Origin: a virus
DNA length: 39,019 bases
Direction: 5' to 3' (one strand)
IMG/VR virus record: IMGVR_UViG_3300046000_009272
Coordinates: 1-39,019 of that record
The notes under the pieces were generated by a model that saw only the letters and a list, made by a program, of their open reading frames with translations, was not told the origin of the DNA and made no database searches. A program made the position numbers and the translations under genes. Positions 6,950 through 15,125 of the stretch are shown here, piece after piece. How positions within the stretch are numbered: the stretch's first letter is position 1; each line of letters opens with the position of its first letter.

Positions 6950-9900
6950 GCTGTCGCACCTGGTGGCATTCCGTTGCGGTCCCAATCTTCAAAGATTTTT
7001 AGCATGCGGCCGTACAGCAGGGACATGCTGCGGTACTGGGAACGCGCTTCCTCACGCTGGGCCCGGATCTCGGCAGCGGCTGCATCATTGGTGGGGGCCG
7101 CAGGGCCGCCGCGCAGGGCGCCGGCCATTTGGTCGGCGTTCCAGATGCGGGCGGGGCCAGTGGCCTCTATCTCGGGGCCGTTCTCGCCCACCAGGCGCAA
7201 GCCGCCGGCGTGCATGCCCCCGGCTGCAAAGCGGGGCAAGGCCTTCATGCCCGAGGCGGACGCTGCGCTGGCATAGTCCACATAGTTGGAGTACGCCAGT
7301 GTGCTCAGAACGCTGTTGGCAGCGTCATCCGCAGCCTTGGTGACCTGGGCAAATGCACCACTCATACCCATCAGCGAGGCATACATGGCCCGGCCCGATT
7401 CGGTGTTGACGTCTTGCGCGTTCACCAGGTCGCGGTAGGTCTGCAGGGAGTCGGGCAGCGCCACCCCCATCTTGTCAAACGAGCCGGTGAGCTGCTCCAA
7501 CAGCTTGGCGTTGCGTTCACCCTCGGTATAAAACGCCTCGTAATAGCTGGACGTGGTGGCTTTGAACGCATCCATGCCGCCCAGCAGATCCACCAGCTTG
7601 CTGGCCGAGTCTCCGCTGGTCAGGCTGAGAGACAGCAATTCCTTGCCCAGCACGTCAAAGGAATTGTTGACCTGCCCCAGGCTGGTACTCAGGCGGACCA
7701 ATGTGACGCTGGCGGTCTCACCCTCTTTCATCAACGCGCCCGGCTTGAATACCGTGCTCACTACGTCAGGAAGGAAACCACCAAGCAAACCCGTTGCCTG
7801 GGTCACCGTGGTTTCATACGTTCCAAGGAAAGCCGCAGACATGTCGTCGGCTATGCCGGCAAACATGACATCAATCGCCGCTTTGTTGGCTGCGGCGTCC
7901 GAGCCCAGGGCCACGGTGATGTCCTTGCTGAAGCCTTTTATCGTGTCAGTGGACAACCCCAGACTTTGAGCAAAGCCCGACACCTGGTCGGTGACACGGA
8001 CAAATGCATCCCCCAGTGCGTTGGACGCAGCCGAGCCCATGGCGCTGTAATTGGTGCCAGAGCTACCAGAGGTCTTGCCAATGCCAAAGATGCCCGGGCT
8101 ACCGTCGTTTTGCCAGTTCTGGTAATTGCGTCCGGAGAACCCGCCGTTACTGAACTTGCCCTGCACGCCGGTGCCAACGGTGTACTCATGCCCACCGTCG
8201 AACCAGCTGCCCACTTTGTCCAGCACGCCCTGAATCAAGGCTGACCCGCTGACGATGGCCGCCGTCTTGCCATCCAGTCCAACGCCCTGCAATACGCCAT
8301 CGGTCGCGCCCATGACGGGCTCCAGCGCGTTGTACTTTCCATTCCAGCCGTGGCCCTGGTCGTAAAACGAACTGGACGCGCTCATGCCCGCCAGAATCCA
8401 GCCGATGATGGGAATCATGGACGAGCCAGATGCGCCACCAGCCGCGGCACCGCTAGCAGCACTGCCGCCCGATGCATTCACGCCCGCCCAACCGCCGTTG
8501 GCAGAAGACAGGGCCCCAATGGAGTCACCACCCACCATACCCACGCCGTTGGCGTACGCAAGGGATGCAGACGAAGCGCCCGCGCTGGATCCAGTCCAGT
8601 ACTGGGCCGCAGCGCCGCCAAAGCTGGACAGGCTGGAAGCCGTGTTTGCCCCGTTGATCAAAGAGTTTGAGCCCATGCTGGTGGCACCCGCCCCACCCAA
8701 CATACTGGAGAAGCCCTGCGAGATTGGGCTGACCACAGCGCTGACGATGGGGCGCAGGATCATGGTCTTGAACATGTTGGTGATGGTGTCCCGCAGGTTT
8801 TCAGCGAAACCTTTTCCATTCTCAAACCCACGCATCAGGGCGTCGGTGATGTCTTTGTTGATGCTGTCCGCGGTGCGCTTCCATTCCTCGGCGGCCTTCT
8901 TGGCTACTTCGACTTGCGCCTCTTTTGCGGCCCCGGTCTGCTTGAGTTCTGCCAGTTTTCGCAACTCTTGCGCCTGCGCCTTGTAGAGCCCGTACTGCTC
9001 TTCATCCAAGTTCTTGTCCAGCGCCTTGATAGCCATCAGGTCCAGCGTGACGGCCTGTGATTCCAGCTTGGCCGCATCCAGGGCGGCAATGGCTTCGACG
9101 CTTAGGCCAAGGCGGTCGTTATGCTCTTGCTGGGTCAGGCTTTCGGCCTTGAGCTTGTCCAGGCCTTGCGTCAAAGTCTCGACGTACTTGTGTTGCGCTT
9201 CGCTGGCTGCAAGATTGGCCTTGGTCTCTTTGTCTTTTTCAGCATTTGCCAGTTCAGTGGCTACCAGCGTCGACATCTTCGCCCGCGTCAACTCAATCTC
9301 GCCCGCAGTCATCTTGAGCGTGCCAGGGATCAACAAGTCAGCCTCAAACTTGGCGCTGTATTTCTGCGCCTCAGTCATCCGGGCTTGCGTTTCCAGATCA
9401 AGATTCGCAACAGCTTGTTTTTCAGCAATGGCGCGGGTCAGCTTTTGATAGTCCGTGATTTGTACTGCTGCTGCCTTGCTGTCTCCACCCAAAGCATTCA
9501 TCATGGCTTTGTAGTCCGCCATCCAATCAGATTGGGGTTTGACGCTGGCAGGGTTCACAGAGCCCCTACCCGCGTTGCCGTCTGTCAACCCAAAATAGGC
9601 CTTGCGCGCCGCTTCCAGCGCCTTTGTTTTGCCTTCGATCTCAAGTTGAATTTGCCCGCGCCGGCCGAACAGGTCCACCGTAATCAGGCTTTGTGCTTCA
9701 TGCAAATCGGCCAGATCATCGGTCAGGCTTTTGATGCCCTTGCGCTGCTGGCGACCGCTCCAGTCAAACATCTGATTTGCAGCCTCGTCAATGCCCGCCA
9801 TGACGCCTTTGAACATGCCGCCCTTTTGAGATGCATCTGCCATGGCTTGCGTGATGATGATCAGTGCAGGCATAAAGTCATTCATCATCGCCATGCCAGA

Positions 9901-10542
9901 GATTTTGCTCAGCATGCCAAGCTCGGCCATGTTGTCGTTGAATGCGTCGGATTGCGGCGCCAAAATCGCCATTTGCGCGGCATATTTAGCGGACTTTTCT
10001 GCCGCCTTATCCAGGCCATCAGAGCCCATATTCAGCATCGGGATCAAGTCCATTCCAGACTTGCCGAACATCTTTACCGCAAGCGTAGTTTTTTCCATGC
10101 CATCGGGCATGCCCGCAAAGACATTGGCCAGCTGTTTCATGGCGTCGTCTGCCGTAGTCGCCGTGATACCGGCTTTTTTCAATGCATCGCCATGCTCCAA
10201 GAGGTTTCCAGACAGGCTCTTGATGCCCTTTGCCAAGGCTTCCATCGAGGTGCCTGACTGGCTTGCTGCAAGCTCATATTTCGCAAGGTCTTTAACCGCG
10301 ATACCAACACGTTGCGACAAATCATTGATGGCATCAGCAGCGTCGATGGTGGCACGTGCATGGCTCACTATCGCAGTGACGGACAGCCCAGCAGCAAACC
10401 CCGACAACGCAGCCTTTGCGACATTCGCAGCACTTGAAATGGAGGACATGGCACTCCCGACTGCACGTTTTGCGTCGTCCATGTCTTTTTGCAGCCGTGC
10501 CATATTGGCCAGGAGCTGAATCTCAAGGGTTCCGGCGATCAT
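6946..10542 (-). CDS. Tail tape measure protein
   Basis: The 1,198-residue protein is by far the longest gene in the tail block. It has an N-terminal coiled-coil and alanine-rich part (residues 1-60), long helical stretches (about 280-560), a Gly/Ser/Ala-rich middle (600-720) and small hydrophobic segments. The C-terminal FAAGGMHAGGLRLVGENGPE pattern, followed by EATGPARIWNADQ, is a hallmark of phage tape measures. It sets tail length and is probably ejected with the DNA. A rough scale of 0.15 nm per residue would give a tail near 180 nm. It follows the G/GT chaperone genes, as expected. Confidence 0.93.
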   Translation of the reverse strand: MIAGTLEIQLLANMARLQKDMDDAKRAVGSAMSSISSAANVAKAALSGFAAGLSVTAIVSHARATIDAADAINDLSQRVGIAVKDLAKYELAASQSGTSMEALAKGIKSLSGNLLEHGDALKKAGITATTADDAMKQLANVFAGMPDGMEKTTLAVKMFGKSGMDLIPMLNMGSDGLDKAAEKSAKYAAQMAILAPQSDAFNDNMAELGMLSKISGMAMMNDFMPALIIITQAMADASQKGGMFKGVMAGIDEAANQMFDWSGRQQRKGIKSLTDDLADLHEAQSLITVDLFGRRGQIQLEIEGKTKALEAARKAYFGLTDGNAGRGSVNPASVKPQSDWMADYKAMMNALGGDSKAAAVQITDYQKLTRAIAEKQAVANLDLETQARMTEAQKYSAKFEADLLIPGTLKMTAGEIELTRAKMSTLVATELANAEKDKETKANLAASEAQHKYVETLTQGLDKLKAESLTQQEHNDRLGLSVEAIAALDAAKLESQAVTLDLMAIKALDKNLDEEQYGLYKAQAQELRKLAELKQTGAAKEAQVEVAKKAAEEWKRTADSINKDITDALMRGFENGKGFAENLRDTITNMFKTMILRPIVSAVVSPISQGFSSMLGGAGATSMGSNSLINGANTASSLSSFGGAAAQYWTGSSAGASSASLAYANGVGMVGGDSIGALSSANGGWAGVNASGGSAASGAAAGGASGSSMIPIIGWILAGMSASSSFYDQGHGWNGKYNALEPVMGATDGVLQGVGLDGKTAAIVSGSALIQGVLDKVGSWFDGGHEYTVGTGVQGKFSNGGFSGRNYQNWQNDGSPGIFGIGKTSGSSGTNYSAMGSAASNALGDAFVRVTDQVSGFAQSLGLSTDTIKGFSKDITVALGSDAAANKAAIDVMFAGIADDMSAAFLGTYETTVTQATGLLGGFLPDVVSTVFKPGALMKEGETASVTLVRLSTSLGQVNNSFDVLGKELLSLSLTSGDSASKLVDLLGGMDAFKATTSSYYEAFYTEGERNAKLLEQLTGSFDKMGVALPDSLQTYRDLVNAQDVNTESGRAMYASLMGMSGAFAQVTKAADDAANSVLSTLAYSNYVDYASAASASGMKALPRFAAGGMHAGGLRLVGENGPEIEATGPARIWNADQMAGALRGGPAAPTNDAAAAEIRAQREEARSQYRSMSLLYGRMLKIFEDWDRNGMPPGATA

Positions 10543-10904
10543 TTGGAGTCCTGTTTGCTAATGGTTGCGATTGCGATGCGGTCAAACACTTGAATCATTT
10601 CAAGCTCCCAAGGCGTGAGCCGGGTGCCGTGGTTGTGTTGCCAAGCCTGGATTTCTTGCTGGCTGATAGCACTCGCCCCACTCATGCTGGGCGGCCTACT
10701 CAAGCTGTTGAAGATGTCCCACAAGGGGCGGCCCACCTTGGGCCACTGCACCAGCAAGCGGGGGTCAACCCGGCCGGTATTGGCGGCCAGGCGCTGCAAG
10801 TGGGTTCCCAGGCTGGCACCGTCACCTTGCCGGGCCGAGAGTTCAAACTCAGCCCGGCAGCACTCCGCTAGGGTTTCGCGGAGCTGCTGATAAAAAGCTC
10901 GGAT
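10539..10904 (-). CDS. T-frame of tail assembly chaperone (reached by -1 frameshift)
   Basis: This frame is open from 10904 to the TGA at 10539-10541 and overlaps the end of the G-like gene. It holds no ATG in its first half. Natural-looking protein runs across the overlap (YQQLRETLAECC, then the conserved-looking QEIQAWQHNHG and LTPWELEMI). A possible TTG at 10799 would give only 86 residues. Its frame is exactly the -1 frame relative to G, as in lambda G/GT, so it is best read as the C-terminal part of a G-T fusion needed for tail assembly. Its stop overlaps the tape measure start. Confidence 0.78.
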   Translation of the reverse strand: MRAFYQQLRETLAECCRAEFELSARQGDGASLGTHLQRLAANTGRVDPRLLVQWPKVGRPLWDIFNSLSRPPSMSGASAISQQEIQAWQHNHGTRLTPWELEMIQVFDRIAIATISKQDSK

Positions 10905-11314
10905 TTATTCAGCGCAGCCAGCACTTGGGTGCGCAGCCATTGCTTCTTGGGGTCGGCGTAAAGCTTGCGGGCAGCATCCGCGCTGTGCAGCAGTGGTGCG
11001 CCACCTTGGGTAAGGTTCCAGCCCAAAGTGGAGGCCACCAGGTAGTCGGTCTCGTCAGCTACGTCATCTACCGGATCGCTCACGGGCATCTTGCCGGTCT
11101 GGTTGAAGGTGTTGCGCAGTTTGCGCGTGCGCGCCATGTCGATTTGCTTGCGCGACTGGTGCTCGCGGCTGGCCAATGTGATGGTGGACGTGGTGGGAGC
11201 TTGGGTGGCAGGGTTGAGCAGCACGACGGTGCCGGTGGCCATGTCTTCGTAATCGTCCAGATCCATGGAGGCGATCAGGCTGGAGACAAGTGCGCTGGGG
11301 GTTGCTGTGTTCAT
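10868..11314 (-). CDS. Tail assembly chaperone, G-like
   Basis: The 148-residue protein (MNTATPSALVSSLIASMDLD...) lies between the tail tube gene and the tape measure, where lambda-like phages encode the chaperone that coats the tape measure. It is mixed helix and strand with a charged middle (HQSRKQIDMARTRKL). The stop TAG lies within the overlap with the T frame, and the two frames are related by -1. Position, frame relation and size support the call; no sequence motif alone proves it. Confidence 0.75.
   Translation of the reverse strand: MNTATPSALVSSLIASMDLDDYEDMATGTVVLLNPATQAPTTSTITLASREHQSRKQIDMARTRKLRNTFNQTGKMPVSDPVDDVADETDYLVASTLGWNLTQGGAPLLHSADAARKLYADPKKQWLRTQVLAALNKSELFISSSAKP
10889..10898 (-). 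other. Probable -1 frameshift site in G/GT overlap
   Basis: On the minus strand the G frame reads GAG CTT TTT ATC. The run of five T lets tRNA-Phe on TTT slip back one base onto TTT, giving ...Glu-Leu-Phe then Tyr-Gln-Gln in the T frame. It is not the classic X-XXY-YYZ heptamer but supports a one-tRNA slip. The G frame stops 22 bases later at TAG. Confidence 0.55.
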
Positions 11315-11412
11315 TGGGTTCTTTCGCGGGTGGAAGTAAAAAATGCCCGTTCCCAGCCACTGCGCCCCCGCGAAGGAGCGACAGCAGCCGGGCCGGTGCC
11401 GGGGTGCAGGGT

Positions 11413-12624
11413 TTAGGCTGCGGAGTCTTGAATGGAGATGGTGGTCAGATCGCTGGCCAGCGCTGGGCCACCCGTGACGTTAAGCAGTGCCTGGAAGGGG
11501 ATGGTCTGGGTGATGGTCTTTTCACCATCGTCCTTGGTTGCCCCTCCCACTTTCAGGCGGGGGATACTGAAGCCGACAAAGTCAGAAGCGGCCGTGTTAT
11601 CCGCAGTGAATACGGCGTACAGCCCGATTTCGGTCTCGTTGTAGAACGCATCACGCAGGGTGGTATCGACAAAGGTAGCCGTCATCTGGCCAGTCACGAT
11701 TACCCGGCCTGCCGCCTGGAATGCCACGGTGTTAGAGCCCACAACAGGCTCACCACTTTGCGCGGCAGCTACGTCAATAGTCAAACCGGTGACGTTGGCC
11801 ACCGTGACGCCACCCACACGCAGCACACCATTGACTGCAGCCATGGTGCCGGTGGTAGTGAGTGCTGTAGGTGCTGTGAAATACTGCACCGCAGTAGGCA
11901 CTGCGTCTTTGCCCATGAATTCCACATTGCATGTGGCCAGGCCGGTGGGGGGCAAACCAAACGACACTTTGGAAACCTTGCAGCCGGTGAATACTTCACT
12001 GGCGGGCACGTCCGGGTACCAATGCTCAATGGAGAACGACTTGTCGGTGTGGCCAGTTTGGGGAATGAATGATTTTTTGCCAAACACCGTGACAGTGCTT
12101 GCTGCAATGGGGCCTTCAGCCACCAGCGCGGAGGCATTGAGCACCAAGCCCGTGAGTACCGGGGCGGTGACGTTGGTGACCATGATGTTCTTTGCCAGGT
12201 TGGCAGCATTGAAGCCGCCGACCGACAGGCGGATAACGTCGCCAATTTTGATGCCATCGGTGAGGTAGGAACCCGCTGCACGGGCGATCGTCCACGCGCC
12301 TGCACTGCCTGCGATGGTGATACCGGCACCGACAATGGCCACGGTAGCGGAGAAGTCTTTTTTCAGTGCCGCAGCAATGAAATCGGCATACGTTTTTGCC
12401 GATAGCTCGCCATTCACCGCGCCGCCTACTTTGCGGATACCGTGGCGGAAGTCTGCCAACTGGAAGTCGGGGCGGACTTCGTTGGACTGGTAAGTTTCTT
12501 TGGTCAAATCCAGACTGGAGGTGACCCGGCGCAGCTGCTGCGCGGATGCTGCCGCGGGTGGCGTGCCATAGGTGGCTTCGACTTTGTAGGCTACTTGCTT
12601 GAAGGTGCCGCTTGCTGTGCTCAT
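11413..12624 (-). CDS. Major tail tube protein
   Basis: The 403-residue product begins MSTASGTFKQVAYKVEATYG, followed by the SSLDLTKETYQSNEVRPD pattern seen in large siphovirus tail tube proteins of Burkholderiales and Pseudomonas phages. It is beta-rich, with an internal Ig-like or second-domain-like insert (about 90-180, VGAGITIAGSAGAWTIARAA and onwards). It would polymerise into the tube around the tape measure. A terminator-like hairpin sits between it and the upstream DUF3168 gene, which may adjust transcription for this highly expressed protein or require antitermination. Confidence 0.88.
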   Translation of the reverse strand: MSTASGTFKQVAYKVEATYGTPPAAASAQQLRRVTSSLDLTKETYQSNEVRPDFQLADFRHGIRKVGGAVNGELSAKTYADFIAAALKKDFSATVAIVGAGITIAGSAGAWTIARAAGSYLTDGIKIGDVIRLSVGGFNAANLAKNIMVTNVTAPVLTGLVLNASALVAEGPIAASTVTVFGKKSFIPQTGHTDKSFSIEHWYPDVPASEVFTGCKVSKVSFGLPPTGLATCNVEFMGKDAVPTAVQYFTAPTALTTTGTMAAVNGVLRVGGVTVANVTGLTIDVAAAQSGEPVVGSNTVAFQAAGRVIVTGQMTATFVDTTLRDAFYNETEIGLYAVFTADNTAASDFVGFSIPRLKVGGATKDDGEKTITQTIPFQALLNVTGGPALASDLTTISIQDSAA

Positions 12625-12642
12625 GATTTACCTTTCGGACAT

Positions 12643-12680
12643 AAAAAAAACCCGCCGGCGGTATGCAGGGCGGGCGGGTT
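12643..12680 (-). terminator. Internal terminator before the tail tube gene
   Basis: AACCCGCC pairs with GGCGGGTT across a 16-base loop and, on the minus strand, leads into eight T. It lies between the tail terminator gene and the tail tube gene within the late operon, so late transcripts must read through it or restart after it. Confidence 0.7.
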
Positions 12681-12701
12681 GGAAAAACTCTTTTGGGTGG
12701 G

Positions 12702-13109
12702 CTAATTGGCTTCGTGGTAGATCACATGGAAGTCAACCGATTGCATGTAGAAGTCAGTCTCAGGGTCGTTAAAGTCGGGGCCGTTGGAGCCACGCCGCAC
12801 CGATACCACCGGCACACCGGCTACCGTGCCGCGCTTGTAATTGCAGGCCTTGCGCACCGCAGCCAACAGCGCCTTTTGCGCGGGGTAGCTGGCAGCTACT
12901 ACTGTGACCTGCACTCGGGCATCCACCAGCGTGTAGGGGGACTGCGCATCAATGTGGGGTATCTCCACCGTGCTGACCTCAGCGACGCTCACCGCTGGCA
13001 GCGGAGTACCCTGGGGGATGACCCCGGCCATGATCTTTTCAGCGGGCACCAGGGCCAGCAGCGGCGCATTGGCTGCAAGCAGGGCTACGATGACCTTGAC
13101 GCAACTCAT
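12702..13109 (-). CDS. DUF3168-like tail terminator / completion protein
   Basis: The 135-residue protein (MSCVKVIVALLAANAPLLALV, then IPQGTPLPAVSV) has the DUF3168 layout: an N-terminal helix, a strand containing P..V.V, a central ARVQVTVVA strand, a helix with Lys-Ala-Leu-Leu, and a C-terminal SVDFHVIY strand. Such proteins cap the tail tube at the head-proximal end and stop its growth. It overlaps the gp10-like gene by four bases and precedes the tail tube gene, as in HK97-like phages. Confidence 0.85.
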   Translation of the reverse strand: MSCVKVIVALLAANAPLLALVPAEKIMAGVIPQGTPLPAVSVAEVSTVEIPHIDAQSPYTLVDARVQVTVVAASYPAQKALLAAVRKACNYKRGTVAGVPVVSVRRGSNGPDFNDPETDFYMQSVDFHVIYHEAN

Positions 13110-13594
13110 TGGGCCTCCAAATCAACGCTTGATGCGTTCAAACCTTGCTTGGTCAGGCGCTTTTTGATCGATTCACCGACTGCCTGCAAGGCGGCTTGGG
13201 ATTGACTGTCCAGGGCGGGACGCATGAAGGGTTTTGGCTTTGCGCCAGGGTGGTCAACACCATCACGCATCAGGCCTGCAAAAAACAGGCTCTTGGCGGT
13301 TTTTGGCTTGATAAAGTGGGCCGCTGTACCGTATTCAACCAAGTGTGCAACCGGGCCATGCTTACCTTTTGCCTTGACCTTGGCTGTGACGACTCCACGA
13401 CGCAGACCCGTGCTGACCTTGAGGCCATTTCGCAGAAGCTCGCTCTTGACAGGCACGTTTCTTTTGGCCTCCTCCAGCACGACATTGGCACCTTGGCGCA
13501 TGGCGGATCGCATGATGTTGGCCTCCAACTTGACCGGGAGTTGGTCCAGGAAGGCTTGCAACTCTTTGAGGCCGGTGACGGTCGCGTCGCTCAT
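13106..13594 (-). CDS. HK97 gp10-like head-tail / tail component
   Basis: The 162-residue protein has the gp10 family pattern: GLKELQAFLDQLP near residue 8, ANVVLEEAKRNVPVKSELLRNG at about 36-57, HLVEYGTAAHF at 84-94 and PFMRPALD near 122. Members help to join head and tail or act as minor tail proteins. It is flanked by head closure and DUF3168 genes with short overlaps, the standard order. Confidence 0.88.
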   Translation of the reverse strand: MSDATVTGLKELQAFLDQLPVKLEANIMRSAMRQGANVVLEEAKRNVPVKSELLRNGLKVSTGLRRGVVTAKVKAKGKHGPVAHLVEYGTAAHFIKPKTAKSLFFAGLMRDGVDHPGAKPKPFMRPALDSQSQAALQAVGESIKKRLTKQGLNASSVDLEAQ

Positions 13595-13944
13595 GTTCCC
13601 CGCCCATCTGTTGAATATTCCTCAGCCATGAATTCAAGCCCTTCCTTGCGGCCCAGCTCAGCGGGGCCCGAGATGATTTGCAAAACCCTGTTGCCCCGGC
13701 TGAGCAGCACCACGCGCATATCGGTGGTGACGCCGCCCAGGTAGCGGGTGCGGATGCGGGCGGGCCGGGTGGAGACCCGAACGCCGGTGCTTTGTGTTTC
13801 TGCCTTGCTGGGCAGTACGTCTTGCACTTGCGCCCATACGGTGGCAAAAGTGGCCCAGGTGATTACCGGGGTGCCGTAGTCGGGGTCGGGCGTTGTCTGT
13901 TTGACTTCAATGCGGATGCGCTGGTCATATTTTTCAGCCCTCAT
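13591..13944 (-). CDS. Head closure / head-tail joining protein
   Basis: The start MRAEKYDQRIRIE overlaps the connector stop as ATGA and is preferred over an ATG three codons upstream. The 117-residue protein shows the SPP1 gp16 / phage head-tail joining pattern: D.RI.I...T...DYG.P...W.....VWA.V, then a strand with TR.IRTRYL. It seals the portal after DNA packaging and presents the tail-docking surface. Confidence 0.82.
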   Translation of the reverse strand: MRAEKYDQRIRIEVKQTTPDPDYGTPVITWATFATVWAQVQDVLPSKAETQSTGVRVSTRPARIRTRYLGGVTTDMRVVLLSRGNRVLQIISGPAELGRKEGLEFMAEEYSTDGRGT

Positions 13945-14510
13945 AGCGTCCACACCTTGTAGCGGTCGAGCAGCCGGTCAGCAAAGCCCAGTGCATACGT
14001 CTGCACAGCGCCCTCGGCCTGGCGGTTCTCGTACATGGCACCCACCTGCAGCTTGATCCAGGCCTTGATGCTGTCGGGCACATTCGCCGCTGCGGCGTAG
14101 CCTGCCACATAGCGCAGGGCGACGGCGTTGATCTGCTCGCGTGCGTCGGGCCAGGTGCCTCCAAACACCGGCACCACATAGGCGTTGCCGAAGTCATCGG
14201 TGTTGTCCAGGGTGTACAGGTTGGAGCCCAGCGTTTGCTGGACACCGGCTGTGTCCCAGTACTTCAAACTGGTGATGCTGGCAGCGGGCACGCGGGTGAT
14301 CTCGAACGCCTCGGGGAAGGCATCGAGCGTCAGCTCCCAGGTCTGCGGCATGAGCGCCCGGCCGGTGGCCTGCTCAGCCAGCTCGGCGGCAGCCGTGATG
14401 TACGCGGTGATAAGCGAATCTTCATCCGTCGTGTCCACGCGCAGGTGGACCTTGACGTCTGCCAGGCTGACGGCCAGCTCGGTCGCTGGAGTGATGAGTT
14501 TGAGGGCCAT
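13941..14510 (-). CDS. Head-tail connector, gp6-like
   Basis: The 189-residue protein starts with ITPATELAVSLADVKVHLRV and continues D...ED.LI..YI.AA.E.AE..TGRAL, the standard gp6-like / phage_QLRG connector pattern. C-terminal helices include IKAWIKLQVGAMYENR. It forms the ring below the portal. It follows the capsid and the 14618 gene, from which it is separated by a 107-base non-coding stretch holding a long hairpin. Confidence 0.88.
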   Translation of the reverse strand: MALKLITPATELAVSLADVKVHLRVDTTDEDSLITAYITAAAELAEQATGRALMPQTWELTLDAFPEAFEITRVPAASITSLKYWDTAGVQQTLGSNLYTLDNTDDFGNAYVVPVFGGTWPDAREQINAVALRYVAGYAAAANVPDSIKAWIKLQVGAMYENRQAEGAVQTYALGFADRLLDRYKVWTL

Positions 14511-14574
14511 GATCCTGGTTCAAGGTGGTGCGTGCAAACGTCTGTACGCAAGGGAGTAAATTGCAATGCTCTGC

Positions 14575-14603
14575 TATGCGCCCGCTGAGTCAGCAGGCGC
14601 ATA
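14575..14603. repeat. Long imperfect palindrome between head genes
   Basis: TATGCGCC.GCTG and its complement CAGC.GGCGCATA pair over 13 positions with one mismatch and a three-base loop. There is no T-tract. It lies in the only sizeable gap of the head block and could be an RNA processing or stability element. Confidence 0.65.
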
Positions 14604-14617
14604 AACAGCACTGGGAG

Positions 14618-15040
14618 TTAGGCCGGTGGATTGGATGTCGGTGCCAGCGCTGGTTCACCCAGAATGGCAACAGCGGCGAAAAGACCGGCGCTGGCATTCG
14701 CTGAAGGCGTGATGGTCAGGCGGGTATAGCGCTTGTTCCCCTTGTAGCCCAGCTTGAACACTTTGTCGTCATCGGAAAAAATGAAACTGGCCAGCGCCGT
14801 GGTGCCCAGCAGGTCGGCCGCCGCAACCGTGGCGGCATCTGATAAGCCGGAATCGTCGCCCTCCTGCAAAGTGACGGCAAAGGTGGCATCCACATCGGCC
14901 AAAGAGCCGGTGAGGATGACGTATTCCAAGGCTTCGAAGCCCTGGCGGTCGATGATTTGCCCGACTTGGGCAGTGGTGTCGGCTACAGAGACAGGGCTGA
15001 TGACCCGTTTGACGTGGATATTGTTGTGCAGATCGCGCAT
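14618..15040 (-). CDS. Phage head-module hypothetical protein
   Basis: The 140-residue protein (MRDLHNNIHVKRVISPVSVAD...) is beta-rich and belongs to a widespread group of hypotheticals found just after the capsid gene in HK97-type phages. The pattern IDRQGFEALEYVILTGSLADVD, then ATFAV.L.EGDDS.LSDA, then RYTRLTITPS is recognisable. Position after the capsid suggests a head decoration or completion role, but no function is established to my knowledge. Confidence 0.65.
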   Translation of the reverse strand: MRDLHNNIHVKRVISPVSVADTTAQVGQIIDRQGFEALEYVILTGSLADVDATFAVTLQEGDDSGLSDAATVAAADLLGTTALASFIFSDDDKVFKLGYKGNKRYTRLTITPSANASAGLFAAVAILGEPALAPTSNPPA

Positions 15041-15125
15041 GTTGAAATGCTCCAGATGAATGAATGGGGTTGATGGGCCGGAATTGCTCCCGGCCCTACT
15101 GTTTACGAGCTCAGTCGTTCACGGA

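Noticed and set aside
9121-10257. Plus-strand ORF opposite the tape measure
   Set aside because: Antisense shadow of the tape measure; no coding features of its own.
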